Program-made: the position numbers and the translations under genes | Notes under the pieces: model-generated | The model's database searches: none | Seen by the model: only the letters and a program-made list of their open reading frames with translations | Told to the model about the DNA's origin: nothing | Origin: Moringa oleifera | Taxonomy: Eukaryota > Streptophyta > Magnoliopsida > Brassicales > Moringaceae | Length of the DNA: 64,000 nt | Assembly (NCBI GenBank): GCA_021397835.1 | Contig: JAJFZO010000230.1 | Coordinates: forward strand, 2,536,001 to 2,600,000 | Reading direction: 5' to 3' | Part shown: piece after piece, positions 12,400 through 25,100 of the stretch | How positions within the stretch are numbered: the first letter of the stretch is position 1 | Layout: each line of letters begins with the position of its first letter

Positions 12400-13330
12400 A
12401 AAATAGAGAACACGCATAACAAAAAATGTGGTAAGAAATTAACAAATTAAGGGAAATGATGACAACGATTCTTGAAAGTCTATCTGCATCAAATGAAAAA
12501 GCAATTATTGAAGAACCTCAAGCTCCCAAAGAAGTTCCCATCCCCTTTAAAATATAATCTTTTGTAAGGACAAGGTCTTACACTTGCACTTAAGGTCGCT
12601 CAACAGCATCGCTTTTCAAATGCTCAAGCTCCAACATATCTTTTAGGGAGGATGCCACTATTTGCATCAGCTACTAATTCCCAAATCGAAACGTTTCATA
12701 TGCTCTTCTAGGGAATTATGTAAATTATCTTGTTGATATCTCAGATTTGGATGATCCAAAAGTCTAAACTGGGTTGAGAAAAATGCCATTCAAGAAGATG
12801 AAAGTACCTTACACTAGGGAGTAGATAGACTATTTTGAAGAAAGGTTACGAACTATTGAAGGAATACATGTCTATGAGACCTTTAACGCAACAAATTTAT
12901 GCTTAGTTCTTGACATCACCATCCCACCCAAGTTTAAAGTTTCAAATTTTCTAAAGCACGATGGTAACGCTTGTCTTAAGAGCTACATCATTATGAAATC
13001 CAGGAAGATGGCAACTTACAAGTTATTAGTCCACCTTTTTCAAGATAGCTTAACAAGTCATCCTTTAAGGTAATTCATGCCGTTAGATGGTGCACATATT
13101 TGAAAGTGGAAGGATTTAGCTTATGCTGTTCTCAAACAATATAAGTACAATATTGATATGGCATCAGATCGCATGCAACTCCAAAAGATGAAAAAGAGAA
13201 GTCATGAAAGCTTTAAAAAATACGTATAAGCTTAAAAGAAATGGCAGCATAAGGAGAACCTCTACTTTCAGATAAGAAATGGTCGTAGAGTTCCTTGACC
13301 TCCTTATTGTGTTGTTTATTTTTATAGTGA
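12400..13330 (+). pseudogene. Ty3/gypsy gag remnant
   Basis: Broken frames give YFEERLRTIEGIHVYETFNA, IPPKFKVSNFLKHDG, KMATYKLLVHLFQDSLTSHP, WKDLAYAVLKQYKYNIDMAS and ESFKKYV. These follow the order of the retrotransposon gag domain, in which the viral-like coat protein packages element RNA. Several stops and frameshifts separate the pieces. Confidence 0.7.
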
Positions 13331-16300
13331 ATTATTGCTTTTAAAATAAAATTCATTTCATATAAACTACCACTTTGTGAATAATAAGTATCTTATTTAT
13401 GATGCACGATAAGTGATGAGATTTGAGTAGTTATTGGTAACCTTCAATGAGATTATAGGCCATAATCAATATACTTGTCAAACTTACCAAGCCCATCAAG
13501 ATGATGGATTATTTTATGTTAACAAATTATTTTATGATTAATTTTTTTATATTAATAAATTATTTTGTAACAGAAATGTGGTATTAGCTTGGACTAAGAA
13601 TATGTAATAGTAATAAAATTATTTTGGCAATTTTATAGTGACATAATAGAGTCTTATAATATATTGGGTACATGTTATGGTATATTAACTTGGTAAATAG
13701 TACTTTATGATTATTGATTAAATATAATAATAAAGTGTAACATTGTAAAATAAAATTATTATATATTTATAGTTACTTAAGCCATAAAATAGCTACTCAA
13801 CTTATTTAAAATGGCCACCAAGTTCTTATTTCACTAAAATAATCATTAACACCATGAAATCATTGTTAACATCAACATATTTTAAATAACTATCAAGACT
13901 TTATTTCATTAAAATGAAAATAGTATAGCTTAAAAATCATAGTCAATTGTTCAACATATCCATATATTTAAACTAATTGTCAAATTATCATGATATTTAA
14001 TGATTTTTAGTTCTCAATTATGGGGCTTGACAAATCCATCGTTAAATTAACCATCAATATGTTCATACTGTTAAACTAGCTAATGTGTAAAAAAAAAATT
14101 AAAAAAATTTCGCTCTAATTGTTCTTTACATGCATAATATTAAACACTTTCTAAATTAGCTTATATTGCTATTGTAATTGACTTTTTGATCCATTCAATA
14201 TCTTGCTCAATGAAATCTGTTTTAAGATTTTTTTGAGTATCTTCATTTAATGCAAACAAAATACTTCATAGTTACCTTGCAATAAAGACAACATTGTACT
14301 TTATAATAATAAATTGGCATCATATAAATCATATTAAATTCAAAACAATTTTAAAAAAATTACTGATTCTTTTATTATGAAAGTATTTTCTTAGGAACGA
14401 ACTCGTGAGGAATGACAGCATCTAGTAGATCGAGGTTGATAAATTCTTTTACCTTTAGAGGGTTAAATGAATTCTCTTTAGGGTACATAAAACATCTTAT
14501 GCATCCTTCAAATATCGTTATACATCTAAATAAAGACTAGAATATTATACAAGTAACTAGAACGTACTATCCAACATCAAAGCAATTATGCTTTATATGT
14601 AAATCATTATACATATTACATAAGTTACTATAGATGTCGCCAAATCTACTTAACTATACATGTAAGTTTTTATGCAAGATATACAAATTAATACACATGT
14701 CAACCAAATCAATATTGCTCATTATTCGATGTCTAGCTAATTATGCTTCATATATAAGTTATTATGCAAATTATTATGCATATCAACTAAATTACTATTG
14801 CTCACTATTTAATGTCTACTTAACTATACTCCATATATCAGTTACTACATAAGCTACACAAATTATTATGCAAGTGCACATGTCGCTATAGTTAATCAGA
14901 ATACGAGTTGAGTTCAAAGTGCACTTACCACTTGTACAAATTAAAAGCTAGAACATTTTATTTTATATCTTCACAAATCATATGTACATTATCAAAAGTA
15001 TATTTTAAAATATATATCAAATTAAAAGAATATGCCACAAATATATCAAATATTTCAACAACTATATAATGACTACAAAAAAAAAAAAAATCATTTAGTC
15101 ACAGTATTTAGAATTTGTAGAAATGTTCAATGTTATTGATTATAGAATCTACTCCATGGCACACTTACCAAAAGTCCATGTTCAAATTCATAACCTTAAC
15201 ACAGAATGCTTCACCATTTCTCTCGTAATTTTGAGAAAATTCTAATAATTAACTATCAATAAATAGTTATACGTACAAAACTAAACTAAATAAAAGACTC
15301 ATTCAATAATTATGTCTGTTTACGAAATCATTAAATTTGATTAATATATCATTATATAAGTTTTTAAACTATGTCAATATGTTTGCTTAGTAAGTTATTA
15401 CACTTATTTAATAAGTGACTACACATGACTAGTAAATTATTAGTAATCATGCCAAAGTAAATACATATCAAACAAAGTAGTTGCTAAAATAAATCATGTA
15501 GAACACAATTGCACTAATAAAAATCATAAAATTAAATATCATCTAAATTCAATAACAAAAACTAACAACTTACATTAAAATAAAATTAATTCACTAAACA
15601 GACTAAATTGGAAAATGATACCTTTGTAAATAACATTCAATTCAACACCTATAAATAAAAAAATTAATGAATTCCAAAGAATTATGCATTATTCATACAT
15701 CATACCTCGCAAGCATAGGAATTTTTAGTAAGAACTTTCTTGATTATATATACATAGTATATTTTTTCTCTCTATAAATAAAAAAATAAATCAATATGAA
15801 ATAAAAAATAAATCAATATAAAATAATTTTGATTTTCCTGAGGAAAGACTGATGCTAAAGAGGAGAGGACGAAGCTACAGCGTTGGGTTTATGGTTCGCT
15901 TACCATATAAAAGCTAAAGCAAAGAATCAAAAAGAGAGAAAAGACGATCTGAAAAAATGATTAGCGAGATTGACACTATAAAAAATACATCAAAAATCAA
16001 TAAAAAGTTTAAGGTAAATTTATCAAACGATCCATGAAAAAAAGGAGAGAAGATGATATACTAAAGAGACAGCTCTAAAAAAAAGGAAAAAAATCAAAAA
16101 TCCCTTATTTTGATGAAAAAGTGTTGCCTAATTGATAACCCCTTTTTTCAACACATAATAATTAATGTATTTGATAAATGATTTATTTAAATTTAAACAA
16201 ATTAAAACACAAAAGAGATTAGAGAAATTATTTTGATATGTTTTAATATTATTTTATTGAAATAAATTTAAAACAATTATTTATTAATTATAAATATTTT

Positions 16301-16350
16301 AATAATTAATTTGAGATTCTTAAAAAAAAATTATCCCTACATTTTTCTGA
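13331..16350. other. AT-rich spacer with degenerate repeats
   Basis: No gene is supported. It holds the repeat block at 14584-14890 and a looser repetition near 13800-13920 (CACTAAAATAATCATTAACA followed later by a related copy). The small open frame at 14634 comes from the repeat block. Confidence 0.5.
14584..14890. repeat. Degenerate tandem repeat, about four units of 67-88 bp
   Basis: Units begin near 14584, 14651, 14739 and 14821, each with (A/T)AA(T/C)TAT(G/A)C followed by ATATA-rich sequence, TTATGCAA or a variant, and ACATGTC or CATATCAAC. Middle units end in TTGCTCA.TATT..ATGTCTA. Spacing varies, so this is an old array. Confidence 0.55.
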
Positions 16351-17500
16351 GGGTAATAAATGATCTGCTAGAGGATCCCAATGATGTAAAGGTCGAGAGG
16401 AGAACATTCCTAAGAGCAATTCCTTCATGAAGGGTCCAAATCTAACAGTTGTCCAATAAACCCACTACTAACGGCTGGGAACCGAGCTCTGGTCAGCTCA
16501 GCTGGGTTGACGCACAGGCAGTCCTCAGATAGCCCCACCACACTTAGCTTGACTAAGTCCAAGCCTATCTTATAATCATAGAATTGCATAGGAACAATTA
16601 AAAGTCCTTCACACTCTTTTAAGAACCGCTCGACGCTGTCAGGATGGGAGGAATAAATGTTGGGTGTGTGAACTCATTCTCTTTCAGCCTCAGAAAGAGG
16701 ACCTACCATACGCCAGGCCTTCTCTATAGTCACTTTCCACGGGCCTTACAAAAAACAGCCCTCACAACCCATAAAAGAGTAGTCCCCAACCTATCTACCA
16801 CGAAGAACCCAATGAACCACCAACTTAAAAAATGGAACCTTGTACACAGAAAAAGGCAATTAGGAAGTAATCATGTCACTTTTCTCTTTACTAAGAAAAC
16901 ATCTTCCTGCAGTATGGGAAGATATTGGCATTAATGGGCACATTAGTGAGCTCTGAGAAGACAAATCATAGATGAAATTAACTAATCGATCAACTATATA
17001 ACCCACAACTAAAAACAAAGAAATTAACTGAATGAAATCCTCCTCCTCCCCCAAAGAAAGAAAGAAAAGAATCATCAGTCCAGTTAGGTCATGACAACAA
17101 AAGACATACCAGAATACATGTAAGATAATTATCCGATCATAAATATATAGGTCATGACAACAAAAGACATACCAGAATACATGTAAGATAATTATCCGAT
17201 CATAAATATAGCAGTTTGAAGGCATCGCTTTCACATGGAAAAGGGCCAGAGGTGGAGGTGGTCCACTCCACTAACTCCACCACAATAAGACGTGTAGAAT
17301 CAACTATGATATGCGCCAGTTCCAGTTTTTGCGTGTGAACACATTCAACAAACAAGAAAAAGAAAAAAGTCTTTTTGGCTCCATTTAACCAAAGCAACTT
17401 TTGGTTGCCAGCTATTACTTTTCTCTATTTGGTCCTCATCTCCATATTTTCACCTTCATGGCTGCTATTTACACTTGCAAATGGCATGGGTTAATAAGAT
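16351..17500. other. Less AT-rich segment, no recognised gene
   Basis: Composition here is clearly richer in G and C than the flanks (for example around 16480-16560 and 16620-16760). This could mark an old gene fragment. Both strands contain several stops in every frame and I see no family resemblance. It includes the 63-bp duplication. Confidence 0.4.
17086..17211. repeat. Perfect 63-bp tandem duplication
   Basis: The unit starting AGGTCATGACAACAAAAGAC occurs at 17086 and again at 17149 with no visible difference. Because 63 is a multiple of three, the minus-strand open frame through it shows a repeated 21-residue block, but that frame has no other sign of being a gene. Confidence 0.9.
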
Positions 17501-18649
17501 TCTCCATGTCTGAAATGATTGAGGATAAATAAACTTATGCAACAGGAGCAGCTGCAGGGGAGGATGGCATCTCTGGGTTCATGCAAATATCGTATTTCAT
17601 GTGCTATATGTGTATGTGGGTATGGAAGGACGCGCAATTATTTTGGTTCTTTATGCCTTTTTTGCGATGCAAGATTAACGTTAGATGGTCCTACTGGATT
17701 TGTAGTGGATACGCGCGCATGTGCAACTGCAGCTTCATGCTTTGTTTGCTTTTTAATACACAACAGATAAGCTCAAAGATATCTCTGATTTGAACATTTT
17801 TTGTCCACTGTCACTATCGCTCATAAATCTCCAATAAACATTACTGTAAAATGAATGGGTAATTAAAGCTAGCGATGGAAACCTGGTTGGTATATGTTAG
17901 AACTAGAAAGACGCACGAAACAGATAAAAGGAATGAGACACTTGCGTTTGTCTCATCTGGTAGAAGTGGCAGAGGGACCAGTGAGTGAAGTGTACGGTGG
18001 TGATGGGTAGCTCATACGTGCCTTAAAGCAGCCACACTCTGTCGCTTTCTTTCCCATTCATTCACAGAGATGCATACAAATATTGCTTTTAACTTTTTCC
18101 GATGACACATTTTCACTTATAGTAAACATAAATTCACATATCTTACTAATTTATCTTACAGTAATTAACTGAGCTTATAGCTTATAATATACATATATAT
18201 GTATATGTATGTGTATATTGTAAGTACGGATTTTACTGATGCCTATAATCATTATGGTTATTGATTGCATAAATAACACGACACAGAATCTCTAAGTAAA
18301 ATTATGAAAGCTATAGTTTGGTACATGATTACTTCCCATCTTTTGCAGTATTATATCAGTTACACAGATACGGTCAAAATGATGAAATTACAATAATTTA
18401 TGCGGTTTGAACTCATCCGCCTCACAATTAGTGTGATTGTGATTTTCCTCATTATGGTTGCTGTCTTGTTCTATGCAATATTATTCACTTTGATTATAAT
18501 CTTCACAAATTTATAATTAGGTTATATTAAAAAATAAAGAAAAGTCATTTGGCAAATCATTTTTTAGCATAGTAATATAAAATATTTAATAATTCATATT
18601 ATTAAATAAGAGTTTGCAGGTTTGAAAAGTTTGGGGATCCTCTTTCTAA

Positions 18650-19010
18650 TCAAACCATGAATAAATTTTGATATATTAATTTGAATTAAATTGAGTTATA
18701 TCAAAAATTTTAAAAATTAAAAAAATTACCCAAAATTTTGGCTTAAATTTTTTGATAAAATCTTTGTGTGCTGAAAATGTTTTTTAAAAATTTATATTAT
18801 AAAAAAATTTAAATTTTTATTAAAAAATAATTCATTGGTTGAACATTATTCAAATTTAAAAGGTGAGAATGTGAAACTTAAGTAATTTTTAAGGTATTTT
18901 GATGATGAAAATACTATTAATTTTTTATAATTATTTTTATTAAATTTTAATTTAAATAAAATAAATAAATATTTGAAGATGTTTTATGAATCAAGATTTA
19001 ATTTTAAAAA
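18650..19010 (+). repeat. Dispersed AT-rich repeat, copy 1 (most diverged)
   Basis: Landmarks TTGAAC.TTATTCAAATTTAAAAG, then TAATTTTTAAGGTATTTTGATG and TTTTTTATAATTATTTTTAT occur in the same order and spacing as in the copy near 29.45-29.93 kb. It is non-coding. Confidence 0.5.
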
Positions 19011-20109
19011 AGATGACATAATCCAAAGATAAAATGATTTTTACTCAAAAAACACACATTATAAAAAATGTGATAAAAATTTATAAAATTACCTTTACAA
19101 ATATAGCACACATAAATATGCATTTGTTCACGTTTAAATCTTGAATTTTATTTTTATTTTTGAATCACATGAATTTTGTATTTATAAAAATATTATGATT
19201 TAAAATATGTAATCAAACCTTAACAAAATAAATTTTCAACTATTTTTACACCTTATTATTAAAATATTTATTACCAAATTCAACTCTTTGAAAAGCTCAA
19301 AGTGTGATGATTAATTTAGCAATAAATTATCAAATTAACTTCTGGATTTTATACCTTATGATTGCCTACATTTTACTTTAGAAGATCTAGAATAGATTGG
19401 CATGTGATCCTCATCAAATCTCATTTCATAACAAAATGATCAACATTATTTATTTACGTAATCTCTTCAACAACAAAAGGTAACATAAATCCTCTGTCTT
19501 CATATTTTTTTTTACAAAAAATTAATTTGGATTGAATTATTAATGAAAAGAGTAATGATGTAATAAATAATTTAAATTTTAAAATAAATAATTATTAAAT
19601 CAAAATTCACAAAATTGAAAATGAAAGTAATATTATGTTATATTATGAAATAATAAACAAAATAATAGATCAAATAAATTTTAATAAAATTTCCCTCAAT
19701 GTTAGGTCTAAAATTATATAAAGTATATGGTAGATTGCCAATAACTATATAAATGTTCTAATTTACATTCACTTGGACCGTCAACCTTTTTATTGATTAG
19801 TGGCTGCAACAAAAACATTTTGATATTTGGATTTTGGTAGATATTATGGGCCATATTTCTGGGCCAACTATCATGAAGTACTGGTCTGCACATGAAATTA
19901 CCTCCATGACCTCGCATAGACTCTAAATGAATTTGAGATTATAATAATCTGTTACTGAATAAAATCATCTTCTAATGATTAATAAATTTCATATATTATC
20001 AAAACCTAAGATTTTTCATCATTTTATTACTACAACCTATCACCTACCATGGTGACAAGTGCCATCACGATGTTGATTTTATTGTTCAAAAATAGAAATA
20101 AAAAAATTA

Positions 20110-20560
20110 AAAATTAATTTATTAAAAATACAAAAGATAAATATTTTTTTCTAATCAAATTTTAATTTTAAAAATATATTCGAATAAATTTTGATATATT
20201 TATTTTTAAAATTAATTTTTATTCAAAATAATTATAAAAATTAATAATTTTTTTATTGTTAAAATAATACTCAAATAGATTTTACACTTTATTTCGATTT
20301 TATCTTTTAAATTTAAAAAAGTTTCAACTAATCAACTATTTTTTATAAATTTTAAATATATATATTTTTTAAAAATATTTATAGCACTCAATTTTTTTTT
20401 TAACTTTTTTATAATGATAATTTGAATATTTTTTTACATGAAAAAAATTAAAATTTATTGTAAATATTTTTAATATTTAAAATTTTTAATAAAATTTAAT
20501 TAAAATAAACTTAAAATTTTAAAACTTATTTGAATAAATTTTTAGAATAAAAATTTGGTT
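20110..20560 (-). repeat. Dispersed AT-rich repeat, copy 2
   Basis: The reverse complement carries AAAAAAATATTCAAAT.TATC, ATTATAAAAAAGTTAAAAA, TTTATAAAAAATAG(T/C)TGATTA, GATAAAATCGAAAT and AAAATCTATTTGAGTA in the same order as the plus strand at 29.6-29.9 kb. Confidence 0.7.
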
Positions 20561-20899
20561 AAAAAATAAAATTTACCGAAATCAATGAATAAATATATAA
20601 ATGAATTGATTTTAAGAATCGCGGTCACGTTCTTCATCAAGCCAACTCAGAGTACTTCCAAAATGGGTTGCTTTTATTTACTTCAGTTACTGGTATTTCT
20701 TCCATCACCAAACGACCACGGTTAACTCTTTCAAACAAATCAACTTTTCCCAGACCATCCGTCCGATCTCTCCCGCCCCACGCCACTACAGGGAGAGGAA
20801 AAAATGGAAAAAGAATAAAAAGGCGAGAGAAAGGAATAAGACTCCGTCGGTGATTAGTCTCCGAACCAACATAACGCCACTTCTCTGTCAATTTCATTT

Positions 20900-22116
20900 T
20901 GTCTTTTTCTCTTCTCTTATATCAAACATTCTGTAGCCTCAGATTCTGTCTGCTTCTCTATTTCTCTTCTAATCTAATCTTCTGCATTTCTCGCTCTCTC
21001 TCCTTACCCAACCCTCCCTTGTTTCTCTCTCATTAACTATGGTTTCTTCTCGGTCTCTGTGATAGCCAGGGATCATCAAGCTCTTCTTTTCTCCGTTTTA
21101 CGAGGAAATTCATTTGCTTATTGGGCTTTGAGTCGACAGATTTACTGGGTGCGTAAGCTTCTCATTCTCTGCTACCATTAATTAATACTTATTGGAAGAG
21201 CAAAAGGCTCTGTTCTGATTACTGGTTACTAGTTTCTCGATAGCTGGTAGTAAATACTGTCTTCCCTCACATTTATCACATACCAGGGTTTATTTTGAAC
21301 TTTGAATTGAAGTTTCTCTTTCACCAGTGAATAACAGAACTTCTCTCATGCTAATTCAACGTCTGTTCTATTGTATGCACAGTTTAAATTCTCACCTGAG
21401 CGGCCCAATGCAAGCTTCATTTCTCTCTCTGGATTGTCACTTGAGCAAAGTTTCAATAGAGAGTGATTTTCACCTGTTTTTATTACTGGTTCAGTATCCC
21501 CCTTCTGACTGAGACACTTTCAGATTTTCTGGGAAGAACATTGAAAAGATCTTCATAATTTGAGATTCTCTGCATTTTGAGGTACAAAAATTTCTTCCAT
21601 CTTAAAAGGTTTATTCCTCTGTTTTTTTTTTAATTTTTAATTTTTATGGTTCATCAATTATATATATACCAGGTGAGGTCATAACTACAGTTTGTAAGCT
21701 CATCATGGACAATATAGAAGGTTGCTTTTATGGGGATGATTAATAACATAAGTATTCTGGTGACTTGGTTCGCATTTTTCTGGTTTCTGGATCTAAATAG
21801 AAAATGTTTGTGTTGACGAATCCCACTTTTTAATCATTTCCTTTGTCTTTTCCTGCTAAACATGATGTAAAAGTCACTTAAGCAATTTTGATGAGTAACT
21901 TGGAAGCGTAGTCTCTTCTTCTTTCATGTAATAATAATAATCTGTAGCTACAACCAAACGTTGATGTTCTAACCTCTCTCTCTTTCTCTCTCTTCTGGTA
22001 ATATTGTTTTGCATACTAAAGTGAATGCTTCTCTTTTCAACTGCTTCCAGGATGGTCACCGGAGTGAATAATGGAGTTTCTATCCTAGAAGACTGCCAAG
22101 GTGCTCCCCATTTTGA
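20900..22116 (+). promoter_or_regulatory. Leader of the CEPR2-like gene, with intron
   Basis: Pyrimidine-rich sequence (20905-21030, many TCTCT words) is typical of plant 5' untranslated regions. A donor at 21582 (TTTTGAG|GTACAA) and an acceptor ending at 22050 (CTGCTTCCAG) define a plausible leader intron, placing the second leader exon at 22051-22116. That exon contains two short upstream ORFs. Transcript ends are not visible from sequence. Confidence 0.5.
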
Positions 22117-22120
22117 ATGA
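22052..22120 (+). CDS. Upstream ORF of the CEPR2-like gene (22 codons)
   Basis: The ATG at 22052 follows the predicted leader-intron acceptor almost directly and reads 22 codons to a TGA at 22118-22120. That stop overlaps the main ATG at 22117 as ATGA. A second, five-codon ORF (22071-22088) lies inside it. The arrangement suggests termination-reinitiation or suppression of the first main ATG, with use of the in-frame Met codons at 22144/22147. Whether it is translated is inference. Confidence 0.45.
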   Translation: MVTGVNNGVSILEDCQGAPHFE

Positions 22121-25100
22121 CCATTTTGCCCCTTCCTCTTTTCATGATGGCGATTTACCCATTTCTGTGCCTCCAATTCCTCTCTTTCTTCTTCTCCATC
22201 TCCCTTTCCCTTTTCCCGCCTTCTCTATCCCTCACCCTTCAAACCCAAGCTCTCCTTCAATTCAAAGCTCAGCTCCAAGATCCCTTAAATGTTTTGGATT
22301 CCTGGAAAGACTCTGATTCTCCATGCGGGTTCTCGGGAATTAGTTGCGATCCCATTTCTGGTCAAGTAACGACAATCTCTCTTGACAACAAATCGCTCTC
22401 TGGTGACATTTCGCCATCCATTTCACTCGTTAAGAGCCTCACAACCCTTTGGTTGCCTTCCAATTTCATTTCGGGCGAGTTTCCTTCCCAACTGCTCAAT
22501 TGTACCAATCTCAGGGTTTTGAATCTTACTAGAAACCGAATGGTTGGAAGTATTCCGGATCTCTCTCCCTTGAAAAACTTGGAGATTCTTGATTTATCAT
22601 TTAATTTATTTACTGGTAGTTTCCCAACTTGGGTGGGGAATTTAGATGGTCTAGTTTCTCTTGCTCTAGGGAATAACAACTATGAAGAGACTGAAATTCC
22701 TGAAACTATTGGGAACTTGAAGAACTTGACTTTGCTCTATCTGGCAGCAAGCCACCTCAGAGGAGAGATTCCAGAATCTATTTTTGAGCTGAAGGCCTTG
22801 GAGACATTGGATATTACCAGAAACAACATCTCTGGGAACTTACCCAAATCAATCTCAAAACTGCAGAGGCTTATAAAAATTGAGCTGTATGACAATAGTC
22901 TAACGGGGGAAATTCCACCAGAGCTTGGAAGCCTCACACTTCTGCAGGAAATTGATATATCCTCAAATAAGTTTTATGGGAAGTTGCCTGAAGAAATTGG
23001 ATATCTGAAAAACCTAACAGTTTTTCAATGTTATAATAACAACTTCACTGGAGAATTTCCTTCTGGCTTTGGGGATATGCGTCACCTTTTTGCCTTATCC
23101 ATCTACAGGAACAATTTTTCAGGCGAGTTTCCCGCCAATCTTGGTCGATTCTCCCCACTGGACAGTATTGATGTATCTGAAAATGAGTTTTCAGGTAGCT
23201 TTCCCAAATTCTTGTGTGGAATTAGAAAGCTACGCTTCTTGCTTGCTCTGGGCAATGATTTTTCTGGGGAGTTCCCTGATTCTTATGCTGAGTGTAAGTC
23301 TTTAGAGAGGTTCAGGATCAACAAGAACCGCTTGTCTGGGAAGATTCCAGACCATTTTTGGGCTCTGCCACATGCTACCATGATTGATTTTGGTGATAAT
23401 TACTTTACTGGCGGGATATCCCCTCACATTGGGTTTTCGACCAATTTGAATCAGTTGGTTTTGCAAAACAATAGGTTTTCAGGTGAGCTTCCGTCAGAGA
23501 TTGGCAAATTGACATACTTACAGAGGCTCCATTTGAGTAATAATAACTTCGGTGGCGAGATACCTATAGAAGTAGGTGCTCTAAGGCAGTTATCGTCCTT
23601 GCATCTTGAAGGAAATTCGCTGACAGGATCAATACCAATGGAACTAGGTGATTGTAGTATGATGGTGGACTTGAATCTTGCTTGGAATGCTTTGGATGGA
23701 AGTATTCCTCAAACGTTCTCACTAATGAGCACTTTGAATTCCTTGAATCTTTCGGGAAACAAACTAACAGGTCCTATTCCTGAAGATTTAATAAAGTTGA
23801 AGCTAAGCTCCATTGATTTGTCTGAAAATCAGTTAGCTGGAAGTGTTCCACCTGATCTTTTGACCATGGGGGGAGATAAAGCATTCCTTGGAAACAAGGA
23901 ATTATGTGTTGACCAGAATTTAAAAATGACTATGAATTCTATATTGAATGTTTGCTCCAGGAAGCATGATCAGAAAAGGTTGTTCAAAGGTACCTTGTTC
24001 ATGTTCTTTGTGATAGCAGCTGCCTTGGTTGTGGTAGCTGGGTTCCTGCTTATGAGTTGTAGGAACTTAAAGCTTGGTGAAGCTGATCCCGAAAGCGAAT
24101 TGGATAGGAAGAGGGAAGAAGATTCAAAATGGAGACTTGCATCTTTCCACCAAATGGATATTGATGTGGATGAAATATGTCGTTTGAAAGAAGAGAATCT
24201 GATAGGGACTGGTAGTACAGGAAAAGTATATCGACTTGCTTTGAAGAGGCCTGGTGTTACAGTAGCTGTAAAGCAGCTATGGAAAGGAGATGGCATGAAG
24301 ATTTTCGCAGCAGAAATGGAAATTTTAGGGAAAATCAGGCACAGAAATATATTGAAGCTGTATGCTTGTTTGCTTAAAGGTGGGTTCAGTTATTTGGTGT
24401 TTGAGTATATGGCAAAAGGCAATCTGTTTGACGCTCTTCACAGACGCATTAAAGGTGGGCAGCCTGAACTGGACTGGTATGAGAGATATAAAATTGCGTT
24501 GGGAGCTTCAAAGGGAATTGCTTATCTCCACCATGATTGCTCACCACCGATCATTCACAGAGATATAAAGTCAAGCAACATTTTACTTGATGAGGACTAT
24601 GAGCCAAGAATTGCTGATTTTGGGGTTGCGAAGATAGCTGACAAATCTCATTGGGGATCTGATTTGACCTACTTTGCTGGCACTCACGGTTATATGGCTC
24701 CTGGTGAGTAACAATAGTCTTCGTACTCAGCATTTTCTCCTCTTCCCCCCCATTAGTGAAGAAACATTCTTTGCATAATATCCATTGCTAACTTATGTTT
24801 ATGAGCTTGCTATCTGTTATTGTGACCATGATTGAGGGAGTTGCCTTGTGATCGTTCTATGATTTTGTTACTTGGATCTGCTCTTTGGCTTGTCACTTAT
24901 TTCAATAAATTAAAAACTCTCTTAGTGTTTTAGCCTGGAATTTTCAATTAGTTGGCTGTTCAGTTTCATACATATGATTAATTGTATTCACTTCTCACTG
25001 ATTTAAAGTTGTCCTCAGATCTTTGTCATTTATACTAGATTTTGGTTGTTAAATGGGGGCTGTTCTCATTCATGTAATGGAAACTTCTGGTCAGAGTGTT

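Larger units (their letters stand above)
9595..13330 (+). mobile_element. Decayed Ty3/gypsy-type element with DUF7745 region and gag
   Basis: A motif at 9595-9613 (TTGGTGACTCCACTAGAGA) resembles the conserved sequence at and after the primer binding site of plant Ty3/gypsy elements. It is followed by broken frames for a DUF7745-like protein, a coiled-coil stretch and a gag protein. No protease, RT or integrase region follows, so the copy is truncated, and no LTR pair was identified. The order DUF7745 then gag is one I associate with elements in Malvaceae and some other rosids. It is non-functional: stops and frameshifts are frequent. Confidence 0.65.
17501..20600. other. AT-rich spacer
   Basis: No gene is supported. 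The two overlapping short frames near 17519-17793 are not convincing. From 18500 the sequence is very AT-rich and includes two copies of a dispersed repeat (18650-19010 and 20110-20560). Confidence 0.5.

Noticed and set aside
16860..17234. Minus-strand 124-codon frame with an internal 21-residue repeat
   Set aside because: The repeat comes from the 63-bp tandem duplication, and there is no other evidence for a gene.
17519..17793. Two overlapping cysteine-containing frames
   Set aside because: They are in different frames of the same DNA, have no domain pattern, and lie in spacer sequence.
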